Source: CAIWHR01 sp963726765
Lineage (GTDB): Bacteria; Pseudomonadota; Gammaproteobacteria; Burkholderiales; Casimicrobiaceae
Direction: 5' to 3'
Assembly (NCBI GenBank): GCA_963726765.1
Contig: CAVSDH010000010.1
Coordinates: 248,001-312,000 of the forward strand
Length of the DNA: 64,000 bases
Shown: piece after piece, positions 36,149-45,220 of the stretch
How the letters are laid out: each line of letters starts with the position of its first letter
Numbering within the stretch: position 1 is the stretch's first letter
Translations under genes and position numbers: made by a program
Notes under the pieces: model-generated
Databases searched by the model: none
Seen by the model: the letters and a program-made list of their open reading frames with translations, nothing else
What the model was told of the DNA's origin: nothing

Positions 36149-36369
36149 CGCGCCCGGCGGAGCAGGCGCAGCAGCACCGTCCACGCGGTCCATGCGGCGG
36201 TCGCGAACACCATCCCCATCGCGGCTGCGACAAACGCGCCGAGGGTGCCGTCCAGTCCCAGCAGCGTGACGACCGCCCACGCGGCGACGCCGCCTGCGCC
36301 GCCGCACACGACAATGCCGAGGATGCTGCCGAGGACCATCCCGCGCTGGCGGATATGCATGAGGGACAT
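36145..36369 (-). CDS. 74-residue membrane protein coupled to the hydratase
   Basis: The protein starts MSLMHIRQRGMVLGSILGIV after a GGAG site five bases upstream. It has two hydrophobic segments, about residues 11-31 and 36-58, the first with several glycines, and ends in a basic RLLRRAR tail. I recognise no family. Four-base overlap with the hydratase gene shows co-translation. It may anchor or regulate a neighbour, but no function is assignable. Confidence 0.6.
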   Translation of the reverse strand: MSLMHIRQRGMVLGSILGIVVCGGAGGVAAWAVVTLLGLDGTLGAFVAAAMGMVFATAAWTAWTVLLRLLRRAR

Positions 36370-36521
36370 GGAATCTCCGGGAAGTCGCTTCGATGGTACG
36401 ACGTTCGCGGGCGCTGCGCCAATCCGGGCGATGCCTGGACAAAGCCCCGCCATCACTTGCCGGAAGATCCCGGGACACAGTATAAGTCGCCCACCGCATG
36501 CCGCATGAACGAAGTCTTAGA

Positions 36522-38303
36522 ATGCGCACCCGACTCCGCATCCTGGCCGCGATCCTGACGGCATTCATCGCCGCCGCGCCCGCCCTGTCCGCGGACATGA
36601 CGAAGACGCTGCGCGTCGCGTTTCCGGTCGCGGAAAACGGCTTCGATCCGCAAGCCGTCTATGACACCTACTCCTTCGACGTGTGCCGGGCCATCTTCGA
36701 GCCGCTCTACACGTTCGACTATTTCGCGCGGCCCATGCGGCTCATACCCAACACCGCCGAAAGCCTGCCCGTGGTCACCGACGGCGGCCGCACGTACACG
36801 ATCAAGCTGCAGCGCGGCATCTATTTTTCCGCCGACCCCGCCTTCAAGGGCAAGCCTCGGGAGCTCACCGCCGAGGATTACGTCTACACGATCAAGCGGA
36901 TCATCGATCCCAAGGTTCGCTCGTACTGGCTCTATCTGCTCGAGAAGAACCTGGTCGGGTTGGACGACGTGCTCGCCCGCGCGCGCGCCTCCGGTTCGCT
37001 CGATTACGACGCGCCGATCGAAGGTCTGCGGGCCATCGACCGCTACACGCTGCGGATTCGCTTCAATCGCCCCGATTACGCATTCAGGTGGTGGCTTGCG
37101 ACCGGTCAATTCGGCGCCGTCGCGCGCGAAGTCGTCGACGCATACAAGGACGGCGGCAACCGCGTGATGGAGCATCCGGTCGGGACCGGCCCCTACGTGT
37201 TGAAGGAGTGGACCCGCGGACAGCGAATCGTTCTCGAAGCGAACCCCGCGTACCGCGAAGTCCTGTTCCCGGCGCCCGGAACCGGAGGCGACGCCGGAGA
37301 CGCCGGCATCGCAAAAGGACTGGTCGGAAAGCGCTTGCCGATCGTCGGCACCATCGACATCCGCATCATCGAGGAAGCGCAGCCGCGCCTGCTCGGCTTC
37401 AATTCGGGCGCGCTCGACTATGTCAGCGTGCCCTATTCCCTTGCCGAAAACGTTCTCGCAGGGTCCGCGCTGAAGCCGGAGTTCGCGAAACGCGGCGTCA
37501 CACTTTACCGCGACATCTCGCCGTCGGTCTCGTTTTTCTACTTCAACCTCGACGATCCGCTCGTGGGCGGCTACACGCCGGAGAAACTCGCCCTGCGGCG
37601 GGCGGTCAGCATGGGCTTTGACCGCGAGGCACGCATCCGCCAGGTGCTGAACGGACAGGCGATCCCCGCGACCCAACCGGTGCCGCCGCCTCTCTACGGC
37701 CACGATCCCAGGTACCTCGCGCGCTATGGCTACGATCCGGTTGCCGCCCGCGCACTGCTCGACCGGTTCGGTTACCGGGATCGCGACGGCGACGGCTACC
37801 GCGAGCTGCCCGACGGCAAGCCGCTGACGATCGTGATCGGTTCGACGACCGACGCGGACGCGCGGGTAAGCGACGAGCTGTGGAAGCGCAGCATGGATGC
37901 CATCGGGATCCGCACCACGTTTCTCAAGAACAAATGGCCGGAACTCAACAAGATGTCGGAGGCGGGTCAGCTGATGCTCTGGGGGTTCGGCTGGATCAGC
38001 GGCATTCCGGACGGCCGCGACTATTACAGCTATTTCTACAGCCGCAACATCGGCACGTCGAACGATGCGCGCATGCGGTTGCCGGAAATGGACGCGCTTT
38101 TCGAGCAGTCGCTCGCGTTACCCGACGGCCCGGCGCGCACGGCGCTTTTCGACCGGATGAACAACCTGATCTTCGACTATGCGCCCTGGATCCTGACCGA
38201 CTATCCTTACACCAACATCGTCGCCCAGCCGTGGCTCAGGGGTTACAAGCTCAACCCCTACACGGCGCACCAGTGGTGGTACTACGACGTCGCGGCACAC
38301 TGA
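36522..38303 (+). CDS. ABC transporter substrate-binding protein, family 5 (peptide/opine type)
   Basis: The 593-residue exported protein has signal peptide MRTRLRILAAILTAFIAAAP and the extracellular solute-binding family 5 fold. TYTIKLQRGIYFSADPAFKG, ELTAEDYVYTIKRIIDPK, VGTGPYVLKEWTRGQRIVLE and GFDREARIRQVLNGQ are typical. Binding proteins of this class deliver oligopeptides, nickel or glycosides to Dpp/Opp-type permeases. No permease or ATPase genes adjoin, so it is an orphan receptor that must share a distant transporter. The start at 36522 is preferred to an ATG eight codons upstream because it begins the signal peptide. Confidence 0.9.
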   Translation: MRTRLRILAAILTAFIAAAPALSADMTKTLRVAFPVAENGFDPQAVYDTYSFDVCRAIFEPLYTFDYFARPMRLIPNTAESLPVVTDGGRTYTIKLQRGIYFSADPAFKGKPRELTAEDYVYTIKRIIDPKVRSYWLYLLEKNLVGLDDVLARARASGSLDYDAPIEGLRAIDRYTLRIRFNRPDYAFRWWLATGQFGAVAREVVDAYKDGGNRVMEHPVGTGPYVLKEWTRGQRIVLEANPAYREVLFPAPGTGGDAGDAGIAKGLVGKRLPIVGTIDIRIIEEAQPRLLGFNSGALDYVSVPYSLAENVLAGSALKPEFAKRGVTLYRDISPSVSFFYFNLDDPLVGGYTPEKLALRRAVSMGFDREARIRQVLNGQAIPATQPVPPPLYGHDPRYLARYGYDPVAARALLDRFGYRDRDGDGYRELPDGKPLTIVIGSTTDADARVSDELWKRSMDAIGIRTTFLKNKWPELNKMSEAGQLMLWGFGWISGIPDGRDYYSYFYSRNIGTSNDARMRLPEMDALFEQSLALPDGPARTALFDRMNNLIFDYAPWILTDYPYTNIVAQPWLRGYKLNPYTAHQWWYYDVAAH

Positions 38304-38317
38304 CGCCCGAAGGTCGC

Positions 38318-39079
38318 TCAGTGCTTCGGCCGGATCACCGGCTTCGGCGCCGGAACGTTCACCGTATCCGCCGCGGCGGACGTGGGCGCAGCCTGGCGAA
38401 TGGCGTCGAGCAGATTCTCGAGACCGAGTTCGAACGTGCTGCTCCACCATTCGCGCCGGTGGTATCGCGCCGCGGCGGCGAGGCGCGGGCAATGCGCCGC
38501 GATGTACGCGTCCGTCACGGGTTCGGCCGCCGACGGTCCGCCCGCATATCCTGCAGTCTCGTCCAGCGCGGCGCCGGTCAGGTAGTAGCTCAGCACCCGA
38601 AAGTACTGCGCGGCCAGGCGGTCATCCGGAACCGCCGCGTGCACGAGCGACAGCGCGGACTCGATCAGGCGGACACCGATCTCGGTGTTGAGGCGATGCA
38701 CGGCGATGAGCGGAAAGAGCTTCGGCTGGCGTCGCGCAAGCGCCAGGTAGGAGTGAGCCATGGCGCGCAACCGTTCTATCGGATCGTCTCCCGGAGGATC
38801 CGTCGATACGCCTTTCAGCGCGTCATCGACCACTGCGTCGAGCAGGTGCGCCTTGCAGGAAAAGTAGTGATAGACGCTCATCGGCTCGCAGGCGAGCGCC
38901 GCGCCCAGGCTGCGTATGCTGAACGCTGCGAGACCGTCCCGCTCGATCAACGCCTGCGCTGCCGCGAGGATGCGTTGCCGCGTCAGCGGCAGGCGCACCT
39001 TGTGCAACGCCGCCGGACCGGCCCGCTCCCCGGCTCCGCCGTACGACCGGGACAGCAGAATTCCTTCTGGCCATGACAC
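38318..39079 (-). CDS. TetR family regulator of the hydroxylase gene
   Basis: The 253-residue protein has TetR DNA-binding helices LTRQRILAAAQALIERDGLA and LACEPMSVYHYFSCKAHLL. A C-terminal domain follows of the type found in regulators starting with a longer leader. The start is a GTG at 39079 because no ATG exists in frame; the conserved region starts about 30 residues later, so a shorter start is possible. It ends in a Pro/Lys-rich tail. It is divergent from a fatty acid hydroxylase gene, with two identical-core palindromes in between, so autoregulation and control of the hydroxylase are likely. Confidence 0.87.
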   Translation of the reverse strand: MSWPEGILLSRSYGGAGERAGPAALHKVRLPLTRQRILAAAQALIERDGLAAFSIRSLGAALACEPMSVYHYFSCKAHLLDAVVDDALKGVSTDPPGDDPIERLRAMAHSYLALARRQPKLFPLIAVHRLNTEIGVRLIESALSLVHAAVPDDRLAAQYFRVLSYYLTGAALDETAGYAGGPSAAEPVTDAYIAAHCPRLAAAARYHRREWWSSTFELGLENLLDAIRQAAPTSAAADTVNVPAPKPVIRPKH

Positions 39080-39086
39080 TTGCAAT

Positions 39087-39099
39087 CTTACGCCGTAAG
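39087..39099. promoter_or_regulatory. TetR operator candidate, CTTACG-C-CGTAAG
   Basis: A perfect 13-bp palindrome lies 8 bases upstream of the tetR start. It shares both half-sites with the palindrome centred 32 bases downstream, about three helical turns, which is typical for cooperative dimers of a TetR-type repressor. Confidence 0.65.
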
Positions 39100-39118
39100 A
39101 GTACGATCCCGCAATCGA

Positions 39119-39131
39119 CTTACGGCGTAAG
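39119..39131. promoter_or_regulatory. TetR operator candidate, CTTACG-G-CGTAAG
   Basis: The second copy of the palindrome, differing only in its central base, lies 39 bases upstream of the hydroxylase ATG. A repressor bound here would block that promoter. Confidence 0.65.
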
Positions 39132-39170
39132 ACCGAACACTGCCCGGCCGCGACCGGAAAGGAGAAACGG

Positions 39171-39962
39171 ATGAATGCCGTCGACATTCTCGGGTTGCTC
39201 GTACCCGTCACGTATTTCGTGTTCCTCCTCGTCGAAAGGCTCTGGCCGGCGCGCGACTTCCCGCCGCGCAAAGGCTGGCAGTGGATCGGCATCGCCTTCC
39301 TCGTCGTCATCTCGACGATCTCGGTGGTGGTCCCGCTCCTGATCCCGGAGGCGTGGCTTGCCGCGCACCGGCTGATCGATGGAACGAGGCTCGGCGTCGT
39401 CGGGGGCACGATCGTCGGCTACGTGCTGATGGAAGGTGTGGTCTATGCGTGGCATCGCACCGCGCACAACGTGGATTTCCTGTGGCGCGGCTTCCACCAG
39501 GTCCATCACAGCCCGCAGCGCGTCGACATCGCGGGCTCGGTGCTTTTCCACCCGCTCGAGATGATCGTCTACGTGCTGCTGCAGCTTTTCGTGACGGTGA
39601 TCGTGCTGGGCCTCGATCCGCTCGCTGCCGCGCTCATCGGCTATCTCGTCGCCTTCAACGGGTACTTCCAGCACTGGAACGTGCACACGCCGCAGCGGCT
39701 CGGCTATTTCATCCAGCGGCCCGAATCGCACTGCGTCCACCACCGGCTGGGCGTGCACTACTACAACTACTCGGATTTCCCGCCGTGGGACATGCTGTTC
39801 GGAACGTTTCGCAATCCGCCGAAGTTCATGGGGGAGTGCGGGTTCGAGGCGGGCGCCGACCGCAAGCTCGGACCGATGCTCGCGTTTGCCGATGTCAACG
39901 CGCCGCTTTACGGCCCCCGAAACCGCGGAGTGAAGTCGGCCCTCGCGCCGGATGCGACCTAG
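39171..39962 (+). CDS. sterol desaturase / fatty acid hydroxylase family protein
   Basis: The 263-residue integral membrane di-iron enzyme has histidine clusters in order: WHRTAHNVDFLWRGFHQVHH (residues about 93-112), FHPLEMIVY, FQHWNVHTP and HCVHHRLGVHYYNY. Four or more membrane helices surround them. The family uses O2 to hydroxylate or desaturate lipids. Substrate is unknown. A GGAGAA site precedes the ATG. Likely repressed by the divergent TetR protein. Confidence 0.9.
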   Translation: MNAVDILGLLVPVTYFVFLLVERLWPARDFPPRKGWQWIGIAFLVVISTISVVVPLLIPEAWLAAHRLIDGTRLGVVGGTIVGYVLMEGVVYAWHRTAHNVDFLWRGFHQVHHSPQRVDIAGSVLFHPLEMIVYVLLQLFVTVIVLGLDPLAAALIGYLVAFNGYFQHWNVHTPQRLGYFIQRPESHCVHHRLGVHYYNYSDFPPWDMLFGTFRNPPKFMGECGFEAGADRKLGPMLAFADVNAPLYGPRNRGVKSALAPDAT

Positions 39963-40218
39963 GAACGGTGCGGCGACGATTCGACCTGTCGACGGCAGCA
40001 TCGTCCGCAGGCTCACGCGTTTCGGCACGTGCAGGTCCGGCGACGCGGCGTGCAGCGGGACGACGAAGGCACGGGTAACCGATGAAACGCGTTGCTTGCG
40101 GGCCCGACGAGAACCGCGTTGTCCGCCAAATCACCGACCCGTTGATGGCGGTCAACCTCCCCCGTGCCAAAAATCCGGTTTCGCAGGATAATCGACGTTC
40201 TTTCTGCGGAGGTCGGTC

Positions 40219-41409
40219 ATGAGCGAGCAACGGGAAGTCGTCATTCTGAGTGGAGTGCGCACCGCCATCGGCGATTACGGCGGCAGCCTGAAGGACATCG
40301 CGCCCAGCGACCTCGCTGCGCGCGTGGTCAAGGAAGCCGTGAGCCGCGCGAAGATCGACCCGGCTGACGTGGGCCAGTGCGTCCTCGGCCATGTCATCCA
40401 CACCGAACCCAGGGACATGTACATCTCCCGCCTCGCGTGCGTGAACGGCGGGTTGCCGCACGACACCGGCGCGCTGACGCTGAACCGGCTCTGCGGCAGC
40501 GGCATGCAGGCGATCGTCTCGGCCTCGCAGTACATCCTGCTGGGCGACATCGATGCCGCCGTCGCCGGTGGCGCCGAGAGCATGAGCCGTGCAGCGTATG
40601 CGTCGCTGACGCAGCGCTGGGGCGCGCGGATGGGCGAAACGAAGATGATGGACATGATGGTCGGCGCGCTGACCGATCCGTTCGACACGATCCACATGGG
40701 CGTCACCGCAGAAAACGTCGCGGCGAAGTGCGGCCTCGACCGCAATGTCCAGGACGCCTTTGCCGTCGAAAGCCACAAGCGCGCGGCGGCCGCGATCGCC
40801 GCCGGCCACTTCAAGAGCCAGATCCTGCCGATCGAGCTCAAGAGCAAGAAGGGCCCGGTCATGTTCGACACCGACGAGCACGTGCGCGGCGATGCTTCCG
40901 TCGAAGGCATGGCGAAGCTGAAAGCAGTGTTCATCAAGGAAAACGGCACCGTGACGGCCGGCAACGCGTCCGGAATCAACGACGCCGCCGCGGCGGTCGT
41001 GCTGATGGAGAAATCCGCGGCGGCGAAGAAGGGCCTGAAGCCCATGGCGCGACTCGTCGCCTACGGGCATGCGGGCATCGACCCGAAGATCATGGGACTG
41101 GGCCCGGTCAGCGCGGTCAAGCGCGCGCTCGCCAAGGCCGGACTCAAGATCTCCGACCTCGACGTCATCGAGTCGAACGAGGCGTTCGCGGCGCAGGCAC
41201 TGGGGGTCTCGAAGGAACTCGGACTCGATCCGAAGAAAGTGAACCCGAACGGCGGCGCCGTCGCGCTCGGGCACCCGATCGGCGCGACCGGCGCGATCCT
41301 GACGGTAAAGGCGATGTACGAGCTCCACAGGACCGGCGGCCGCTACGCGCTCATCACGATGTGCATCGGCGGCGGCCAGGGCATCGCGGCGATCATCGAA
41401 CGTGTCTAG
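40219..41409 (+). CDS. bktB: acetyl-CoA acetyltransferase / beta-ketothiolase (BktB-like)
   Basis: The 396-residue thiolase has the nucleophilic cysteine in LNRLCGSGMQAIVSA, histidine in GGAVALGHPIGATGA and the second cysteine in TMCIGGGQGIAAI. GTVTAGNASGINDAAAAVV is the central signature. The opening REVVILSGVRTAIGDYGGSL and overall similarity recall BktB of polyhydroxyalkanoate producers, which condenses acetyl-CoA with acyl-CoA, but a degradative role is equally possible. GGAGG precedes the ATG. A strong terminator follows, so it is a single-gene unit. Confidence 0.9.
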   Translation: MSEQREVVILSGVRTAIGDYGGSLKDIAPSDLAARVVKEAVSRAKIDPADVGQCVLGHVIHTEPRDMYISRLACVNGGLPHDTGALTLNRLCGSGMQAIVSASQYILLGDIDAAVAGGAESMSRAAYASLTQRWGARMGETKMMDMMVGALTDPFDTIHMGVTAENVAAKCGLDRNVQDAFAVESHKRAAAAIAAGHFKSQILPIELKSKKGPVMFDTDEHVRGDASVEGMAKLKAVFIKENGTVTAGNASGINDAAAAVVLMEKSAAAKKGLKPMARLVAYGHAGIDPKIMGLGPVSAVKRALAKAGLKISDLDVIESNEAFAAQALGVSKELGLDPKKVNPNGGAVALGHPIGATGAILTVKAMYELHRTGGRYALITMCIGGGQGIAAIIERV

Positions 41410-41454
41410 CTGACCGGAATCGTCCGCTGCGCGGCGCAATGCCGCGGAGGACCA

Positions 41455-41486
41455 GGCCCCACGCATCCCCGTGGGGCCTTTCCTTT
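41455..41486 (+). terminator. rho-independent terminator after the thiolase
   Basis: A perfect 8-bp stem, GGCCCCAC (41455-41462) with GTGGGGCC (41471-41478), an 8-base loop and a T-rich tail TTTCCTTT. Confidence 0.75.
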
Positions 41487-41737
41487 CGGGGCCGTGCCGG
41501 GTTCGCTCTCGCATCGAGGGCGAGGGCAACCGGGATTTCGGCCCCCGTTTTTTCCGTTTGATCCCGACAATTCCGGGATGCGTCATGAAGGCGATGGACG
41601 ACGCGCGCCCGCGCGCCGATTCTCGACGCTGCCGCAACGCTCGCCCGCGCATGGCGGCGAACTTCGTGGACGACGCTCCGGGCGATGCGCCGCACCTGCG
41701 GGGAGCGGATCGTCCCGACATCGAGAGGAGAAGCGAG
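41487..41737. other. gene-free leader of the cytochrome gene
   Basis: No supported gene. A CGGGGCCG near the start and CGGCCCCCG followed by six T at 41548-41553 could form a second, imperfect terminator. The rest precedes the cytochrome c ATG and ends in an AGGAG ribosome site. No promoter is clear. Confidence 0.4.
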
Positions 41738-42343
41738 ATGACATGGTCACATCGGAAAGGCGTTGGTGCCGTTACCCTGCTCTCGGCAATCGCCGCGGCA
41801 GTCATGCTGTCCCATGCGCCCGTCGCGCGAGCGCACGACGGCAACGGGGTTGATGACGACGAATGGAGGATCGTTCAGGGGTATCGAATTGCGCCGGTCA
41901 AGCTGAATCTGCACGGGAAGAACCGTGCGCTCGTCGGATTGGGAAGCTACATCGTGAATGCCATGGCGGTATGCAACGATTGCCACACGGCGCCGCCTTT
42001 TGCCGCGGGCGGTGATCCCTACCAGGGCCAGCCGAAGAAGATCAACGCCGACGGCTATCTCGGTGGAGGGACCGCTTTCGGCCCGTTCGTGTCGCGCAAT
42101 CTCACCCCGGACAAGTCGGGCAGGCCCGTGGGCGGCGACTCGTTCGCCACCTTCAAGCTCATCATGCGGACCGGCGTCGATCTCGACAACGCGCATCCGC
42201 AGATCAGCCCGCTCCTGCAGGTGATGCCCTGGCCCGTCTACCAGTCCCTGTCCGACAACGATCTTCGCGCCATCTACGAGTACCTGAGCGCAATTCCGTG
42301 CGTCGAGGGCGGCCCGGGCTCACCGCCCAACCGCTGCAACTAG
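41738..42343 (+). CDS. exported c-type cytochrome
   Basis: The 201-residue protein has signal peptide MTWSHRKGVGAVTLLSAIAA ending near ARAHDG. One haem-binding motif, CNDCH, lies in GSYIVNAMAVCNDCHTAPPF. A conserved PYQGQPKKINADGYLGGGTA and SRNLTPDKSGRP follow, then methionine in LLQVMPWPVYQSL as a candidate sixth ligand. It resembles single-haem cytochromes partnering dehydrogenases. The start is set by AGGAG before 41738. No dehydrogenase gene adjoins it. Confidence 0.85.
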   Translation: MTWSHRKGVGAVTLLSAIAAAVMLSHAPVARAHDGNGVDDDEWRIVQGYRIAPVKLNLHGKNRALVGLGSYIVNAMAVCNDCHTAPPFAAGGDPYQGQPKKINADGYLGGGTAFGPFVSRNLTPDKSGRPVGGDSFATFKLIMRTGVDLDNAHPQISPLLQVMPWPVYQSLSDNDLRAIYEYLSAIPCVEGGPGSPPNRCN

Positions 42344-42509
42344 GGTCCGTCGCGGACACAAACCCGTCGCCGGGGGTGGCAGCCCATCCCTCGCGGCGGG
42401 TTTGCGGTTCTGCACAACGGCTCGCCGACGCGAACCCGCCAGACGAAAGCGCGAACCGGAAGCCGTCGGTCGAGACTCCGACTCGGTACACTACGGGTTT
42501 TGCGCCCCG

Positions 42510-43541
42510 ATGCCACACCATGACCTGAAAGTCGGAATCGCCGGACTGGGCCGGCTCGGCCGCCGGCACGCGACGATGCTCGCCCGCCAGGTCCCCGGCG
42601 CCGAGCTGGTGACGGCCTGCAGCCCGGTCGCCGACGAGCTCGCGTGGGCGCGCGATGCCCTTGGCGTCCCGCACGTCTTTGGCGACTACGAAACGATGCT
42701 CGCCCACCCGGGGCTCGACGCGGTTTTCCTGGTGACGCCGACGACGCTGCACGCGGACCAGATCATCGTCGCGCTGAAAGCCGGCAAGCACGTCTTTTCC
42801 GAAAAGCCGCTCGCCCTCGAGTTTCACGATTGCAAGCGCGTCGAGGCGGAGGCTGCGCGGCATCCGTCGCTGAAAGTGATGATCGGCTTCGTCCGCCGCT
42901 TCGATCCGCACTACCGTGACGCATCGGCAAAGATCCGCGCCGGCGCGATCGGGCGCCCCTTCCTCGTTCGCTCGCAATGCGCCGACAGGAACGACCCCGA
43001 CGGGTTCTTCGTCCGCTTCGCGCCGACGTCCGGCGGGATCCTGCTCGACATGAGCGTCCACGACATCGACTGCGCGCGCTGGCTGCTCAGCGCCGGCGCG
43101 GCCAGGCGCGTCTATGCGACCGGCACGATCGCGATTCACGAAGGACTCGCCGCCTGCAACGACGTCGACAACGCGGTCGCGATCATCGAGTTCGACGGCG
43201 GCGGCGTGGCCACGCTGTACGCGTCGCGGACCTTCGCGCACGGGCACGAGTCGATGACCGAGATCGTCGGCACCGCCGGGCGTCTCGCCGTCGGCGCGAA
43301 CCCGCGGCTTACACGGGTCGAGATTGCGGACGCGCACGGCGTGCGCAACGAGTGCACGCCGACGTTCTACGAACGCTTCGAAGAAGCATTCCTGCGCGAG
43401 CTCGCGGAGTTCGTCGACCTGGTCCGCGACGATCGCGCGCCGCCGTTGACGCTGGCCGACGCCACCGAGGCAACGCGAATCGGCATCGCGCTCACCGAAT
43501 CGCTGCGGACGCACCGGCCGGTCGACCTCGCGATCGCCTAG
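42510..43541 (+). CDS. Gfo/Idh/MocA family oxidoreductase (inositol 2-dehydrogenase-like)
   Basis: The 343-residue NAD(P)-dependent dehydrogenase has LKVGIAGLGRLGRRHATMLA as nucleotide-binding loop, the FSEKPLALE catalytic lysine motif and GGILLDMSVHDIDCARWLL with the Asp-His pair. The type is that of myo-inositol or sugar-acid dehydrogenases. It is an intact relative of the gutted gene at 61-258. The stop overlaps the convergent cupin gene by four bases. No operon partner is visible, so the substrate is open. Confidence 0.9.
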   Translation: MPHHDLKVGIAGLGRLGRRHATMLARQVPGAELVTACSPVADELAWARDALGVPHVFGDYETMLAHPGLDAVFLVTPTTLHADQIIVALKAGKHVFSEKPLALEFHDCKRVEAEAARHPSLKVMIGFVRRFDPHYRDASAKIRAGAIGRPFLVRSQCADRNDPDGFFVRFAPTSGGILLDMSVHDIDCARWLLSAGAARRVYATGTIAIHEGLAACNDVDNAVAIIEFDGGGVATLYASRTFAHGHESMTEIVGTAGRLAVGANPRLTRVEIADAHGVRNECTPTFYERFEEAFLRELAEFVDLVRDDRAPPLTLADATEATRIGIALTESLRTHRPVDLAIA

Positions 43542-44017
43542 GTTTCCGGCGCCGGGTGGATGTTGTCGACCCAATGCACCGCTTCGGGGTTCGGCTCGAC
43601 GTTGGGCAGGTCGAGATTCACGACAACGGGCTCCTGGCCGCTGCGGCAAAGCACGCAGGAGAGCGGCTCCTCGTCGCTCGCGTTGATCTCCTGGTGCGGA
43701 ACGAACGGCGGAACGTAGATGAAATCGCCGGGGCCGGCCTCGGCCGTGAACTCCAGCCGGTCGCCCCACTTCATGCGCGCGCGTCCGCTGACGACGTAGA
43801 TCACGCTTTCGACCGGACCATGATGATGCGCGCCGGTCTTCGCCTTCGGGTGGATGACGACCGTGCCCGCCCAGAGCTTTTCCGCGCCCGCCCTCGCATG
43901 CGTGATCGCCGCCGCCCGGTTCATTCCCGGCGTCTGCGGCGTGTTGGTGTCGAGCTCATCCGCATGCACGACGCGGACGCCATGAAGACGCCACTTCGAA
44001 ACGGAAGCCTCCGTCAT
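43538..44017 (-). CDS. cupin domain protein
   Basis: The 159-residue single-domain cupin has metal-binding residues in GAHHHGPVESVIYVVSGRAR (first motif) and GDFIYVPPFVPHQE (second motif). GQEPVVVNLDLPNVEP near the end is common in stand-alone cupins of aromatic and sugar pathways. It could be a dioxygenase, isomerase or sensor-like protein. It follows the Bug-type binding protein gene on the same strand by 58 bases. Confidence 0.85.
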   Translation of the reverse strand: MTEASVSKWRLHGVRVVHADELDTNTPQTPGMNRAAAITHARAGAEKLWAGTVVIHPKAKTGAHHHGPVESVIYVVSGRARMKWGDRLEFTAEAGPGDFIYVPPFVPHQEINASDEEPLSCVLCRSGQEPVVVNLDLPNVEPNPEAVHWVDNIHPAPET

Positions 44018-44075
44018 GCGGATCTCCCTGACGTAAGGGCCGCAAAGGACCGCTTCCCGTGCGCAGTTCGCGGTG

Positions 44076-45023
44076 TCACTTGATGAGGCCCAGCGTCTTC
44101 GCCGACTCGAGGTACTGCGGCGTGCGGTCCTTCATGAACGCCGGAACCATCTCCAGCGTGATGTCGGTCACCTCGAAGCCGTCGTCGGTCATCCGCTTGC
44201 GAAGCTCGGGATCCTTGTTGATCGCGTCCATCATGTCGGACACCTGCTTCCGCACGGCTTGCGGCGTCGATTTCGGCACGCCGATGCCGCGGTACGCCCC
44301 GTCGACCCAGTTGAAGCCCAGTTCCTTGAACGTCGGCACGTCCGGGAACTGCGGCAGCCGCTTTTCCGTCGCCACGGCGAGCATGCGCATCTTGCCCTTC
44401 TGCTGTATCGCGAGCGTCGAATAGGACATCGCTGCCGACACGTGGTTGCCGAGGATCGACGAGACCATGTCGCCGGTCCCCTTGAACGGCACGTAGGTGG
44501 TCCTGATGCCCAGCTCGCGATCGAGCCGCACCTGCGCCACGTGATTCGCCGTGTTGGTGCCCGACCCGGCGATCGTGACAGCCTCCGGCTTTTCGCGCGC
44601 CGTCTTGACGAGATCGGCGAAGGTCCGGAACGGGCTGTCGGCCGAGACGATCACCGCGTCCGGCGTGTAGTGAAAGAAATAGACGGGCGTGACATCCTCG
44701 GTCCGGAATTGCGTCCCCGGTTCGAGCGGCTGCAGCACGATGTGGGGAAGATTGACGCCGACGATCGTGTGGCCGTCGCCCGGCATGTTGTTCATCTGCG
44801 ACCAGGCCAGCGCGCCACCGGCGCCCGCCTTGTTGACGACGATCATCTCCTGCTTGAATTTCGCCGAGAACACCTGTGCCTGGAGGCGCGCCGCGATGTC
44901 CGACTCGCCGCCCGGCGCGAAGGGAATCACGTACTGGACCGGCTTGTCCGGGTAGGCGAGCGCAACCGGCGCCACGATCAGCAGCAGGCAGGCGAACCCG
45001 AGTGACGGAACATACGAACGCAT
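44076..45023 (-). CDS. Bug-family (tripartite tricarboxylate-type) solute-binding protein
   Basis: The 315-residue periplasmic receptor has signal peptide MRSYVPSLGFACLLLIVAPV. The Bug pattern is clear: YPDKPVQYVIPFAPGGESDI, VVNKAGAGGALAW, YVPFKGTGDMVSSILGNHV and a late DVPTFKELGF. Hundreds of such orphans occur in betaproteobacteria, each able to bind a carboxylate; here too no TctAB membrane genes adjoin. GGGGAG precedes the ATG. It lies upstream of the cupin gene, suggesting a linked substrate. Confidence 0.93.
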   Translation of the reverse strand: MRSYVPSLGFACLLLIVAPVALAYPDKPVQYVIPFAPGGESDIAARLQAQVFSAKFKQEMIVVNKAGAGGALAWSQMNNMPGDGHTIVGVNLPHIVLQPLEPGTQFRTEDVTPVYFFHYTPDAVIVSADSPFRTFADLVKTAREKPEAVTIAGSGTNTANHVAQVRLDRELGIRTTYVPFKGTGDMVSSILGNHVSAAMSYSTLAIQQKGKMRMLAVATEKRLPQFPDVPTFKELGFNWVDGAYRGIGVPKSTPQAVRKQVSDMMDAINKDPELRKRMTDDGFEVTDITLEMVPAFMKDRTPQYLESAKTLGLIK

Positions 45024-45220
45024 GAGGTCTCCCCTTTTTTCCACCGGGCGGCAATGAGGCCCGGCGGCACAGTCTACCGCCGAGGCGACCGGGATTCCAC
45101 GCCGCGACCGGCAAGCGCGCGCGACCCGGACGCGGCGCATAATGGTCGGGTCGGCTCGCCGCCGGCGGCAACGTTCGCTTGCGCCAGCGGGCCGGCCGTA
45201 TCGCCACACAAGGAGGCACG

